From assembly GCA_022706785.1 (NCBI GenBank), contig JAKJBW010000012.1, positions 1-55,116 on the forward strand: DNA of 55,116 nt. The letters run 5' to 3'. Positions 7,232 through 15,092 of this stretch are shown piece after piece. Positions within the stretch are counted from its first letter, which is position 1, and each line of letters starts with the position of its first letter. Below the pieces are notes generated by a model. The model did no database searches. It was not told where the DNA came from and worked only from the letters and a program-made list of their open reading frames with translations. The position numbers were made by a program, and so were the translations under genes. The DNA comes from Bacillota bacterium (GTDB lineage Bacteria > Bacillota > Clostridia > UBA1381 > UMGS1253).

Positions 7232-8300
7232 AACAATCATTCCGTTCGGCCCTCAGCATCCCGTTCTCCCGGAGCCCATTCATCTGGATCTGGTGCTGGA
7301 TGACGAAACCGTCGTCGAAGCGATACCAAGCATAGGCTATATCCATAGAGGGCTTGAAAAGCTGGTTGAAAAAAAGGACTATTTGCAATATACTTATGTC
7401 GCGGAAAGGATTTGCGGGATATGCTCCTTTATGCACGGCATGGGCTATTGCATGTCGGTTGAGAGTATCATGGGTGTGGAGATTCCCGAAAGAGCAGCCT
7501 TTTTAAGGACCATGTGGGCCGAGCTGTCGCGTCTGCAAAGCCACTTTTTGTGGATGGGCCTTTTGGCCGACGCGTTCGGCTTCGAAAGCCTTTTCATGCA
7601 CGCATGGCGGGTGCGTGAGCGAATACTTGACATTTTTGAGCAAACCACGGGCGGCAGGGTGATCTTTTCGGTCTGCGATATCGGCGGCGTGCGGAAGGAC
7701 GCCAACGCGCAGGCGCTTGATAAGATTCTAAGCGTGATGGATACGCTGGAGGCGGAAACAAAGGAGCTGACACAGGTATTTTTAAATGATTCTTCCGTAA
7801 AGCATCGCACATGCGGCCTTGGGATGCTGTCCGGGCAGGATGCTATTGCGCTTGGCGCCGTAGGTCCCATGGCCAGAGCCAGCGGTGTGGATCTTGATAT
7901 GAGGAAGCTCGGCTACGCCGCCTACGGCAAGCTTAGCTTTGAACCCGTTGTAGAAACGGCGGGCGACTGCTATGCGCGCACGGCTGTGAGAATAAGAGAA
8001 ATATTCCAGTCCATTGACCTTATCAGGCAGTGCGTACGGCTTATGCCGGAGGGAGATGTTATTGTCAAGGTCAAGGGTAATCCCGACGGGGAATACTTCA
8101 CGCGTCTGGAGCAGCCGCGTGGTGAGGTCATATATTACTCAAAGGCGAACGGCACGAAATTTTTGGACCGGGTAAGAGTTCGCACGCCTACCTTTGCCAA
8201 TATTCCGGCCCTGTTGGAAACACTTAAGGGGTGTACGCTTGCGGATGTCCCTGTTTTGATCCTTACGATCGATCCTTGCATAAGCTGTACAGAAAGATAG
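7218..8300 (+). CDS. echE: Ech hydrogenase large subunit, NiFe-binding, no C-terminal extension
   Basis: A 360-residue catalytic large subunit of a group 4 [NiFe] hydrogenase (NuoD/HycE family), which interconverts protons and H2. The four NiFe-binding Cys are Cys66 and Cys69 (ERICGICSFMHGMGYC) and Cys354 and Cys357 (DPCISCTER). The protein stops immediately after that last Arg. Most hydrogenase large subunits are made with a C-terminal peptide that a protease removes after metal insertion. Here the encoded end equals the usual mature end, as described for some Ech and CooH enzymes, and no protease gene lies in the cluster. AAGGAGG (7207-7213) precedes the ATG. A 121-nt gap separates it from echF. 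Confidence 0.96.
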   Translation: MMGNRTIIPFGPQHPVLPEPIHLDLVLDDETVVEAIPSIGYIHRGLEKLVEKKDYLQYTYVAERICGICSFMHGMGYCMSVESIMGVEIPERAAFLRTMWAELSRLQSHFLWMGLLADAFGFESLFMHAWRVRERILDIFEQTTGGRVIFSVCDIGGVRKDANAQALDKILSVMDTLEAETKELTQVFLNDSSVKHRTCGLGMLSGQDAIALGAVGPMARASGVDLDMRKLGYAAYGKLSFEPVVETAGDCYARTAVRIREIFQSIDLIRQCVRLMPEGDVIVKVKGNPDGEYFTRLEQPRGEVIYYSKANGTKFLDRVRVRTPTFANIPALLETLKGCTLADVPVLILTIDPCISCTER

Positions 8301-8421
8301 CGCATCAGCGGCCCGCCGGGTATGTGCGGTGACTATGGCAGATGGTTTAATATACTGCCCGGCAGCCTGATTTCGTATAATTCCCTGTAAGATAAAAAAA
8401 TGATAGCGGGGCGGAGGGGCT

Positions 8422-8787
8422 ATGTCTATTTTAAGCATCACCAAAACACTTTTCAAAAGCATGTTTCACGGACCTTATACAAGCGCGTATCCGTTGCAGA
8501 AGAAGGTGTTTTTTGATAAGACAAGGGGCAGTGTAAAAATTAATATTTCAGACTGTATTTTCTGCGGGATATGCCAGAGACGTTGTCCGACAGGGGCGAT
8601 CACGGTGGAAAAAGAGGACCGTGCATGGCGTATTGAGCGGCTCCGCTGTATCCAATGCAGCTACTGTACTGAGGTATGTCCCAAAAAGTGCCTTGCCATG
8701 GATGGCCAATATTCTTCTCCTTCGCAGGGCAGTATAAAGGATGAATATAAAGATGCACGAGTATCCGGTGACCAAGCAGATCATTGA
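8422..8787 (+). CDS. echF: Ech hydrogenase ferredoxin-like subunit (two [4Fe-4S])
   Basis: A 121-residue polyferredoxin of the NuoI/HycF family, which accepts electrons from soluble ferredoxin and hands them to EchC. Two complete cluster motifs are visible: CIFCGICQRRCP (about residues 45-56) and CIQCSYCTEVCP (about 75-86). The N-terminal 35 residues match the NuoI-type extension that packs on the other subunits, and the tail is short and charged. GCGGAGGGG precedes the ATG. The 3' end overlaps hypA by 35 nt. This completes a full A-F set, so the complex should be functional. Confidence 0.94.
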   Translation: MSILSITKTLFKSMFHGPYTSAYPLQKKVFFDKTRGSVKINISDCIFCGICQRRCPTGAITVEKEDRAWRIERLRCIQCSYCTEVCPKKCLAMDGQYSSPSQGSIKDEYKDARVSGDQADH

Positions 8788-9091
8788 AACTGCGTCCAAA
8801 TATGCGAAAGAAAATCATGCCGGCAAGGTACGCCGGATCAATCTGGTGGTAGGCGACTACTGCGGATATGTCGCAAGCTCTATTGAACTGTATTTTGACA
8901 TTATTGCGCAGGGCAGCCCGTGTGAGGGTGCGGTGCTTAATATTAGCCGCGTAAAGCCCGAGCTTAAGTGCGATGCCTGCGGCGAGTTTTTTGTCCGCGA
9001 GCCGTTTTCGTTTAAATGCCCTTTTTGCGGCGGTGAGGGCGGCCCCACCGAAAAGGGTAGGGAGTTTTACATCAAATCTATTGAGGTTTAG
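8753..9091 (+). CDS. hypA: Hydrogenase nickel insertion protein HypA
   Basis: A 112-residue nickel chaperone that, with HypB, delivers Ni to the hydrogenase large subunit. The nickel-binding N-terminus MHEYPVTKQI is intact (His2), which fixes the start at 8753 rather than at the in-frame ATG 12 nt upstream, since His2 must directly follow the initiator Met. The structural zinc site is Cys73/Cys76 (CDAC) and Cys89/Cys92 (CPFC). It overlaps echF, consistent with translation coupling, and precedes hypB by 11 nt. Length is normal for the family. Confidence 0.95.
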   Translation: MHEYPVTKQIIETASKYAKENHAGKVRRINLVVGDYCGYVASSIELYFDIIAQGSPCEGAVLNISRVKPELKCDACGEFFVREPFSFKCPFCGGEGGPTEKGREFYIKSIEV

Positions 9092-9102
9092 GGTGATTTG
9101 CC

Positions 9103-9756
9103 ATGTATGAGCCAAAAGAAATTGAGATTATGGAATCCGTTTACGATAAAAACGAGGAGAAGGCCAGGCAGATCAACGCGTCGCTGACTGCATCGGGCGT
9201 ATACGCCGTAAATATGATGGGCGCGCCAGGCGTGGGCAAGACGTCCTGCTTGATTAAGCTTATCAGGGCGCTTGGTGATACGGCCTGCTCTGTCATAGAA
9301 GGCGATATCGAAAGTGATATCGATACCCAAAAACTGCTTTCGCTGGGCGTGAACACGGTTCAAATCAACACCGGCGGGGCATGTCACCTGGATTCTCCGG
9401 TGATAGGCGAAGCGGTGGAGGGGCTCTGTTTAAAGTCCGGCGTATTGTTTATAGAAAACATAGGCAATCTGGTCTGTCCGGCCGAATTCGAGATCGGCGA
9501 GCACGCAAAAATGTTGATATCGGCAGTGACAGAGGGCAGCGACAAGCCGTATAAGTATCCGCTTGCCTTTGAAAAAGCGGATATTATCCTGTTAAACAAA
9601 TGCGACCTGCTTGCCTATACCGATTTTGACGAGGACTTTTTCTTGAAGGGCGTAAGGGCTTTGAACAAAATCGCGCCTGTGGTTAAGGTGTCGTGCAAGA
9701 CGGGCGAAGGCTTTGACGAGGCGGTTTTATGGATAAAGGAAAAAATAAAAGCGTGA
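9103..9756 (+). CDS. hypB: Hydrogenase nickel incorporation GTPase HypB
   Basis: A 217-residue SIMIBI-class GTPase that drives nickel transfer to the hydrogenase precursor. The P-loop GAPGVGKTS is near residues 40-48, the metal-binding switch region around GGACHLDSPVI and ENIGNLVCP near 90-125, and the guanine specificity motif NKCDLL near 165. The N-terminus has neither the CxxCGC motif of E. coli HypB nor a His-rich stretch, so this is the minimal form without nickel storage. AGGGTGATTT precedes the ATG. Its 3' end overlaps hypF by 28 nt. Confidence 0.95.
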   Translation: MYEPKEIEIMESVYDKNEEKARQINASLTASGVYAVNMMGAPGVGKTSCLIKLIRALGDTACSVIEGDIESDIDTQKLLSLGVNTVQINTGGACHLDSPVIGEAVEGLCLKSGVLFIENIGNLVCPAEFEIGEHAKMLISAVTEGSDKPYKYPLAFEKADIILLNKCDLLAYTDFDEDFFLKGVRALNKIAPVVKVSCKTGEGFDEAVLWIKEKIKA

Positions 9757-11999
9757 CGAAAAAAATCACCGTTTGGGGTGCTGTGCAGGGGGTCGGTTTC
9801 AGGCCCTTTGTGTTTTTGCTTGCGAAAAAGCACAATATAGTGGGCAGTGTAAAAAATCACGGTGGGCTGGTCGAGATTATCGTGCAGGGTACACAAGGCA
9901 ATGTAGACGCTTTTTTAAAGGCGCTCAAAGCGGCTGATTGCGCAAACTGCGAGCTCACACGGCTTGAGGCCGAGGATACCGCTTTTAGCGGTTTTGACGA
10001 TTTTAAGATAATTGAAAGCGACGCAAACGATCAAACCGCTATTGTCCCGCCCGATCTGGCCGTTTGCCCGGACTGTCAGAGGGAGCTGTATGACAGCGCC
10101 GACAGGCGCTTTGGCAATCCGTTCATCAGCTGTATGTCGTGCGGCCCGCGCTATTCCATTATAAAATCACTGCCGTATGACAGGGAAAACACGTCGATGG
10201 ACGATTTTTCGATGTGCGGCGCCTGCAAAGCGGAGTACACCTTGCCGCAAAACAGGCGGTTTTACGCCCAGACCATATCCTGCAACGATTGCGGGCCATA
10301 TCTGATCTGTGAATCGGGCGGCGTGAGGCTTGAGGAAAAAGCGGCGCTGACAAAAGCGGCGGACATTATAAAAGGCGGCGGTATCGTTGCCGTTAAGGGT
10401 ATAGGCGGGTATCATTTCTGCTGCTCGCCTTTTAAAGAGGAAACGGTTTTAAATTTGAGGGAGCTCAAAGGCAGAGAGCAAAAGCCCTTTGCCGTTATGT
10501 TTGGAGATATAGACTCTGTCCGCCAGTTTTGTACGGTATCTGAGGCGGACGAAAAGCTTTTGAAGTCTGCGGCAAGGCCGATTGTTCTGCTGGCCGCCAG
10601 CGGCAAGGCTATGGCATACCAGACCGCTAAGGCAAGCTTCTACTGCGGGGCATTTCTGCCGTATACGCCGCTGCAGATGCTGCTTGTGCGCGCCTGCGGC
10701 CCGCTTATCATGACAAGCGCCAATATTTCGGACAGCCCTATCATAAAAGACGACGCCGACATGCTGTCGGTCAACTCCCCTTTGCTAGGCGGTGTGCTGT
10801 ATCACGAAAGGGAAATCTGCAGAAGTGTGGACGATTCTGTGGTGAAGGTGACAGCCGGGGAGCTGCAGATGATACGCAGAAGCCGCGGCTATGTGCCGTA
10901 TCCCGTTTTTCTAAACAGTGGCGACCAGAACATACAGATTTTTGCGGCCGGCGGTGATCTGAAGGCTGCTTTTTGTCTGTATAAGGACACAAACGCTGTT
11001 GTGAGCCAGTATTTCGGAGATTTGGCAAACAGCGCGGTGGCCGACGAATATCAAAACAGTGTTTCGGACCTGTCGCGGCTGCTAAGTATCAGGCCGCAGT
11101 TGGCGGTGTGCGACCTGCACCCGCGCTACCATTCGGCGGGCTTTGCCAAAACGCTTGGCATCCCGCTTCTTTATGCCCAGCACCATCATGCGCACATTGC
11201 TTCGGTTATGGCGGAGCATAATATAGAAGGAAAGGTGATCGGGGTAGCTTTTGACGGAACCGGCTACGGGACCGACGGCAATATCTGGGGCGCAGAATTC
11301 CTGATTTGTGAGGGCGCGCACTTTTTGCGGGCGGCGCACATGCGCTATACGCCTATCATCGGGGGCGATATCTCCATGAAGGACGCAAAAAAAACCGCCG
11401 CCTGCTTTCTCACAGACGCAGGGCTTAACCGTTATATAGACGACGATAGAAAAGACATCATAGCCGCTGCCATAGGCGCGGGTGTCAACACGGTTTTGTC
11501 ATCGGGCATGGGCAGGCTGTTTGACGCCATTTCCTCTATATTAGGCATAAAACACCAAAACAGCTATGAGGGCGAATGCGCGGCCGCGCTGGAGGCGCAA
11601 GCGGCGCTTGCCATAACAAATAACACAGTCCCGCAAAAATTGAAATTTACAATAGAAGACAACGCTGATATAATAACAATAGATCCAAGACCTGTGCTGG
11701 AGGACATATGCGAAGCAAGGGAATGCGCCTCTGTGGGCGCAATCGCGCTGGGCTTTCATATGGCCGTTTCGGATATGATTGCAGATGTGTGCAGACGTAT
11801 ACGGGAAAGGCAGGGCATAAACACCGTGGCAATAAGCGGCGGAGTGTTTGCAAACACCGTTCTGACAGAGCGCACGCTTACGCTTTTGCGGCGGGATGGA
11901 TTTAATGTCTACCGCAATGTCCTGCTGCCGCCAAACGACGGCGCGATCAGCCTGGGGCAGACATATATCGGCTTACGGCATAGCAGGGAAGAGGCATAG
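9729..11999 (+). CDS. hypF: Carbamoyltransferase HypF (hydrogenase CN ligand synthesis)
   Basis: A 756-residue enzyme that starts cyanide ligand synthesis: it makes carbamoyl-adenylate from carbamoyl phosphate and passes the carbamoyl group to the C-terminal Cys of HypE. The usual domain order is visible: acylphosphatase (VWGAVQGVGFRPFVF, about residues 15-29); two zinc motifs (CPDC near 115, CMSC near 137, CGAC near 162, CNDC near 190); a YrdC-like domain (about 205-390); and a Kae1-like carbamoyltransferase domain with HHHAHIASVMAEH (about 486-498) and FDGTGYGTDGNIWGAEF. The ATG at 9729 follows GAGGCGG. A GTG at 9753 after AAAGGA is an alternative that would remove 8 residues. Length is standard. 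Confidence 0.95.
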   Translation: MDKGKNKSVTKKITVWGAVQGVGFRPFVFLLAKKHNIVGSVKNHGGLVEIIVQGTQGNVDAFLKALKAADCANCELTRLEAEDTAFSGFDDFKIIESDANDQTAIVPPDLAVCPDCQRELYDSADRRFGNPFISCMSCGPRYSIIKSLPYDRENTSMDDFSMCGACKAEYTLPQNRRFYAQTISCNDCGPYLICESGGVRLEEKAALTKAADIIKGGGIVAVKGIGGYHFCCSPFKEETVLNLRELKGREQKPFAVMFGDIDSVRQFCTVSEADEKLLKSAARPIVLLAASGKAMAYQTAKASFYCGAFLPYTPLQMLLVRACGPLIMTSANISDSPIIKDDADMLSVNSPLLGGVLYHEREICRSVDDSVVKVTAGELQMIRRSRGYVPYPVFLNSGDQNIQIFAAGGDLKAAFCLYKDTNAVVSQYFGDLANSAVADEYQNSVSDLSRLLSIRPQLAVCDLHPRYHSAGFAKTLGIPLLYAQHHHAHIASVMAEHNIEGKVIGVAFDGTGYGTDGNIWGAEFLICEGAHFLRAAHMRYTPIIGGDISMKDAKKTAACFLTDAGLNRYIDDDRKDIIAAAIGAGVNTVLSSGMGRLFDAISSILGIKHQNSYEGECAAALEAQAALAITNNTVPQKLKFTIEDNADIITIDPRPVLEDICEARECASVGAIALGFHMAVSDMIADVCRRIRERQGINTVAISGGVFANTVLTERTLTLLRRDGFNVYRNVLLPPNDGAISLGQTYIGLRHSREEA

Positions 12000-12020
12000 A
12001 CAAATAACGGGGTGAGGAAA

Positions 12021-12263
12021 ATGTGTGTGGCAGTACCGGGCAGGGTGGTCAAACTGTGCGGCAATACCGCTGTGGTGAATATCATGAACAATACCTGCGA
12101 AGTCAATATCAGCTTGGTCACCCCCAAGGTGGGCGACTATGTTCTGGTGCATGCGGGCTGTGTGCTTGAGGTGCTCAAAAAAGATGCCGCCGAGGAGCTG
12201 ATGTGGTTGTTTGAAGAGCTAAAGGAGGCTGCCGATGGGACCCCTTCAACGCGTGATAAATGA
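12021..12263 (+). CDS. hypC: Hydrogenase maturation chaperone HypC
   Basis: An 80-residue chaperone that, with HypD, builds the Fe(CN)2CO unit and presents it to the large subunit. The essential N-terminal Cys2 is present in MCVAVPGRVV. This Cys must follow the initiator Met, so the start is the ATG at 12021, with GGGGTGAGG just upstream, and not the GTG at 12012. The body is the usual small beta-barrel. It overlaps hypD by 29 nt. Confidence 0.95.
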   Translation: MCVAVPGRVVKLCGNTAVVNIMNNTCEVNISLVTPKVGDYVLVHAGCVLEVLKKDAAEELMWLFEELKEAADGTPSTRDK

Positions 12264-13281
12264 GCTGGGCGGATACAGCGGAGAGCCGATAAAGATCATG
12301 GAAGTGTGCGGGACGCATACCGCAAGCATATTTAAAAACGGTATCAGAAGCATGATATCGCCGAAGATCAGCCTGATCTCGGGGCCGGGGTGCCCGGTGT
12401 GCGTCACGCCGGCTTCCTACACCGACAGACTTGTTGAATATGCCCTTAAGGAAGGGCACTGCGTTCTGACCTTTGGCGATATGATGAAGGTGACCGGCAG
12501 CGGGCTGTCGCTGACCGAGGCAAAGGCGCACGGCGGCAGAGCGGTCATGCTGTATTCTCCGCTTGCGGCGATCAAGATGGCGTCTGGGGAGCCGGACACG
12601 CAATTTGTCTTTGCCGCCGTGGGCTTTGAAACCACCGCGCCCGTTTATGCTTTGCTGATTGAAGAGATCATAAAAAATGATATCAAGAATTTAAAGCTTT
12701 TGACCTCAATCAAAAAAATCATTCCGGCGGTTGAATATATCTGTGAGAATGAAGCGGGCATTGACGCGTTTTTATGTCCGGGGCACGCAAGCGTCATCAC
12801 CGGCTGCGGCGTATACCGGCAGTTGGCGGACAAATACCGCAAGCCGTTTGTTGTCGGTGGTTTTGACGGTGAGCATATCCTGTCTGCCCTCTATGAAATC
12901 GTCAGCCAGCTTCAAAGCGGCAGGTTTGAAATGAAAAACATGTACCCCAGCGTGGTGTCCGAAGACGGCAATACCAAGGCTGCTTTATTAATTAACAAGT
13001 ATTTTGAAACCTCGGACGACTATTGGCGGGGGATCGGAAAGATCAAGGCATCAGGGCTCAGGCTGAGACAGCCTTACGCCGGATACGACGCGGGAAGTGC
13101 GTTTTCCTGCAATGAGGAGCGTCTGCCCCAAGGCTGCAGGTGCGCCGATGTGATACTCGGGCGGATCAGTCCGGCAGACTGCGGCCTGTTCAAAACCGTG
13201 TGCACGCCTTTTGCGGCTGTAGGGCCCTGTATGGTTTCGGCGGAGGGCGCCTGCGGGATCTGGTATAAAAATAGTATTTAA
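12235..13281 (+). CDS. hypD: Hydrogenase maturation protein HypD ([4Fe-4S])
   Basis: A 348-residue iron-sulfur protein that forms the scaffold on which the Fe(CN)2CO group is assembled with HypC and HypE. Conserved Cys motifs are EVCGTHT (about residue 24), SGPGCPVCVTP (about 50-60), FGDMMKVTGSG and, near the C-terminus, Cys residues of the cluster region (CNEERLPQGCRCADVILG, CGLFKTVC). AAAGGAGG precedes the ATG within hypC. The reading frame is full length. The gap to hypE (233 nt) is much longer than other gaps in the operon because two palindromic repeats sit there. Confidence 0.95.
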   Translation: MGPLQRVINELGGYSGEPIKIMEVCGTHTASIFKNGIRSMISPKISLISGPGCPVCVTPASYTDRLVEYALKEGHCVLTFGDMMKVTGSGLSLTEAKAHGGRAVMLYSPLAAIKMASGEPDTQFVFAAVGFETTAPVYALLIEEIIKNDIKNLKLLTSIKKIIPAVEYICENEAGIDAFLCPGHASVITGCGVYRQLADKYRKPFVVGGFDGEHILSALYEIVSQLQSGRFEMKNMYPSVVSEDGNTKAALLINKYFETSDDYWRGIGKIKASGLRLRQPYAGYDAGSAFSCNEERLPQGCRCADVILGRISPADCGLFKTVCTPFAAVGPCMVSAEGACGIWYKNSI

Positions 13282-13418
13282 ACTACGGCGGCGGTCCCCA
13301 CCCTCTATAAGTGGCGGGTTTCTGCTTAAACAAGGCAAGTGAAGCGTATCAATCTTCCACTCGCCGCCTACGATTTTTGCTAACGGCGAAGTGAATTCGC
13401 CTTGCAAAAACCGTAGTT
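13281..13418. repeat. Palindromic repeat inside the operon (first of two)
   Basis: AACTACGG (13281-13288) and CCGTAGTT (13411-13418) close a 138-bp unit with nested palindromes: CGATTTTTGC pairing with GCAAAAACCG, and GGCGAA/TTCGCC at 13385-13401. Read in one frame on the minus strand it gives peptide-like sequence that I recall as a common spurious translation in clostridial genomes. It lies between the hypD stop and hypE. Confidence 0.65.
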
Positions 13419-13427
13419 CAAAAGGAT

Positions 13428-13501
13428 TTGATGCGCCGCCGAGATTTTCGCCCTGCAGGTGAAACGGCGATGCGCATTCAAATTCGACAAGCGAATTTGA
13501 A
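13428..13501. repeat. Palindromic repeat inside the operon (second of two)
   Basis: TGATGCGCCGCCG with CGGCGATGCGCA forms an imperfect stem, followed by the hairpin TTCAAATTCG/CGAATTTGAA (about 13477-13500). It ends just before the hypE ribosome binding site (GGAGCGGA, 13503-13510). Its in-frame translation would give hypE a false 29-residue N-terminal extension rich in Arg. Confidence 0.6.
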
Positions 13502-13514
13502 CGGAGCGGATAGC

Positions 13515-14492
13515 ATGAAAATCAACATGTCTCACGGCAGCGGCGGCGCTCAGACAAGCGGTCTGATAAACGATATTTTTCTCAAAGCTTTCGGCAACAA
13601 AATATTAAATCGGTTGGAGGACGCCGCCGTGCTGAGCCTTTCGGGCAAAGTCGCTTATACAACCGATTCGTTTGTGGTCACGCCGCTCATTTTTGCGGGT
13701 GGGGATATTGGCAGGCTTTCGGTGTGCGGCACGGTCAACGATCTTTTGATGATGGGGGCGGTCCCGAAATATCTGACGGCCGGATTTATCATAGAGGAGG
13801 GTGCATCTGCCCAAACGCTTGAGCGTATCGCACAGTCCATGGCGAAGGCCGCAAAGGAGGCGGGCGTCAAAATCGCAGCGGGCGATACAAAGGTCGTGGA
13901 AGGCAGCGGGGGTGTGTATATCAATACGTCCGGCATAGGCGAAGTTGTCAAAAGCGGCATAAGCATTTCAAACTGTAAAGCCGGCGATGCTATCATAGTG
14001 TCGGGCAATCTGGGCGAGCATCATGCCGCGATACTGGCGGAAAGAATGGATGTGCAAAACAACATCAAGAGCGACTGTGCTCCATTGAATGCAATCGTGG
14101 TCAATCTGATTCAGAATAATATCGCCGTTCACTGCATGCGCGATGTGACCAGGGGAGGCCTTGCGACTGTTTTAAATGAGATCGCGTCCGGCTCACGCTG
14201 CGGCGTAGAGATATCAGAAACGCAGCTGCCCGTCAGCGATGAGGTGAGAGGCTTTTGCGATATACTGGGGCTGGACCCGCTTTATATGGCAAACGAGGGC
14301 AAGATGGTCGCTGTGGTCTCGGGCAGGCACGCAAAAAAAGCACTTGAGACAATAAAAAGCAGCAGATACGGCAAAAACGCCCGGATAATCGGAAGCGTTG
14401 TTGAAGGAAAAGGCGTAACGATGACTACCGCGCTGGGCGGCAGACGGGCTGTGGATGTCCTTTACGGGGAAGGCTTGCCGCGCATATGCTAG
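13515..14492 (+). CDS. hypE: Hydrogenase maturation protein HypE (thiocyanate-forming dehydratase)
   Basis: A 325-residue PurM/ThiL-fold enzyme that receives a carbamoyl group from HypF on its C-terminal Cys and dehydrates it with ATP to the thiocyanate that supplies the hydrogenase CN ligands. The N-terminal MSHGSGGAQT, the AYTTDSFVVTPLIFAGGDIGRLSVCG region and the hallmark C-terminal PRIC are all present, so the catalytic Cys is the last residue. I place the start at 13515, after GGAGCGGA; the in-frame extension upstream is repeat sequence. The stop codon lies at the junction with an IS5-like element that begins at 14492. HypE is the last gene of the operon. Confidence 0.95.
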   Translation: MKINMSHGSGGAQTSGLINDIFLKAFGNKILNRLEDAAVLSLSGKVAYTTDSFVVTPLIFAGGDIGRLSVCGTVNDLLMMGAVPKYLTAGFIIEEGASAQTLERIAQSMAKAAKEAGVKIAAGDTKVVEGSGGVYINTSGIGEVVKSGISISNCKAGDAIIVSGNLGEHHAAILAERMDVQNNIKSDCAPLNAIVVNLIQNNIAVHCMRDVTRGGLATVLNEIASGSRCGVEISETQLPVSDEVRGFCDILGLDPLYMANEGKMVAVVSGRHAKKALETIKSSRYGKNARIIGSVVEGKGVTMTTALGGRRAVDVLYGEGLPRIC

Positions 14493-15047
14493 ATCGTGTC
14501 GTCAATAGATGTTAGCCCAGATAGCAATACAACGAATATGCATGGCGGCAAGGAAAGAAGCGGTATTCTTGGCGTGTCGGATGACAATGTCTCGTCAACG
14601 CTTGAGCGCAGGAAATGCATTTTCAACCAAATGGCGCAGTTTGTAAAGGTGTTCATCATAATTTCGCGGTTCTTTGCGGTTCTTTTCTGGCGGAATTACC
14701 GCTTGCATCCCTGCAGACAGGGCTGCTCTAACAATTGCATCGGTATCATAGCCACGGTCCGCCAATAGTGCCTCTGCGTTAATACCCGCTATTAACTTCC
14801 CTCACACTTGCAATCCGTTGTGGTACCTGCTGTAACAAACATTCTGACCAGCATACCATGCGCATCCACGGCCAAATGTATTTTGGAGTTAGGCCCCCTT
14901 TTGTACGTGCCATATCCTAATTTCCACCAACGGCTCCTGCTACATGAGGATGTACCTTGATGTGGCTTGTATCAATCATCAGCCGATCAAAACCGGGGTC
15001 GTTCACCAAGAACTTCAGTATATCATATTACTATTGACGGTACAGCC
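14492..15047 (-). mobile_element. IS5-family deletion derivative, copy 1 (556 bp)
   Basis: Ends read GATCGTGTCGTCAATAG on the left and, as complement, GGCTGTACCGTCAATAG on the right. These are inverted repeats also found on copy 2. The length equals copy 2 exactly. It contains the decayed transposase at 14502-15006 on the minus strand. Confidence 0.8.
14502..15006 (-). pseudogene. IS5-family transposase remnant
   Basis: On the minus strand the broken frames read as a DDE transposase of the IS5 group: DRLMIDTSHIKVHPHVAGAV, then after a frameshift LLADRGYDTDAIVRAAL, and LVENAFPALK followed by a TGA in place of the expected Trp. The first 90 or so residues of a full IS5 transposase are absent. 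The decay is shared with the copy at 16455-16959, so both descend from one already defective element. No active protein is expected. Confidence 0.8.
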
Positions 15048-15092
15048 TAGGTTTACGTATATGTTCAATTACTACGAAAAAGGAGGAAAAAT

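Noticed and set aside
13051-13407. Minus-strand frame of 118 codons in the hypD-hypE gap
   Set aside because: It is translated palindromic repeat plus antisense hypD, a pattern that gives spurious proteins in many clostridial genomes.
14496-14768. Two nearly identical 90-residue frames at 14496-14768 (+) and 16693-16965 (-)
   Set aside because: They are the antisense of the transposase remnants in the two IS5 derivatives; their identity reflects the repeat, not a protein family.
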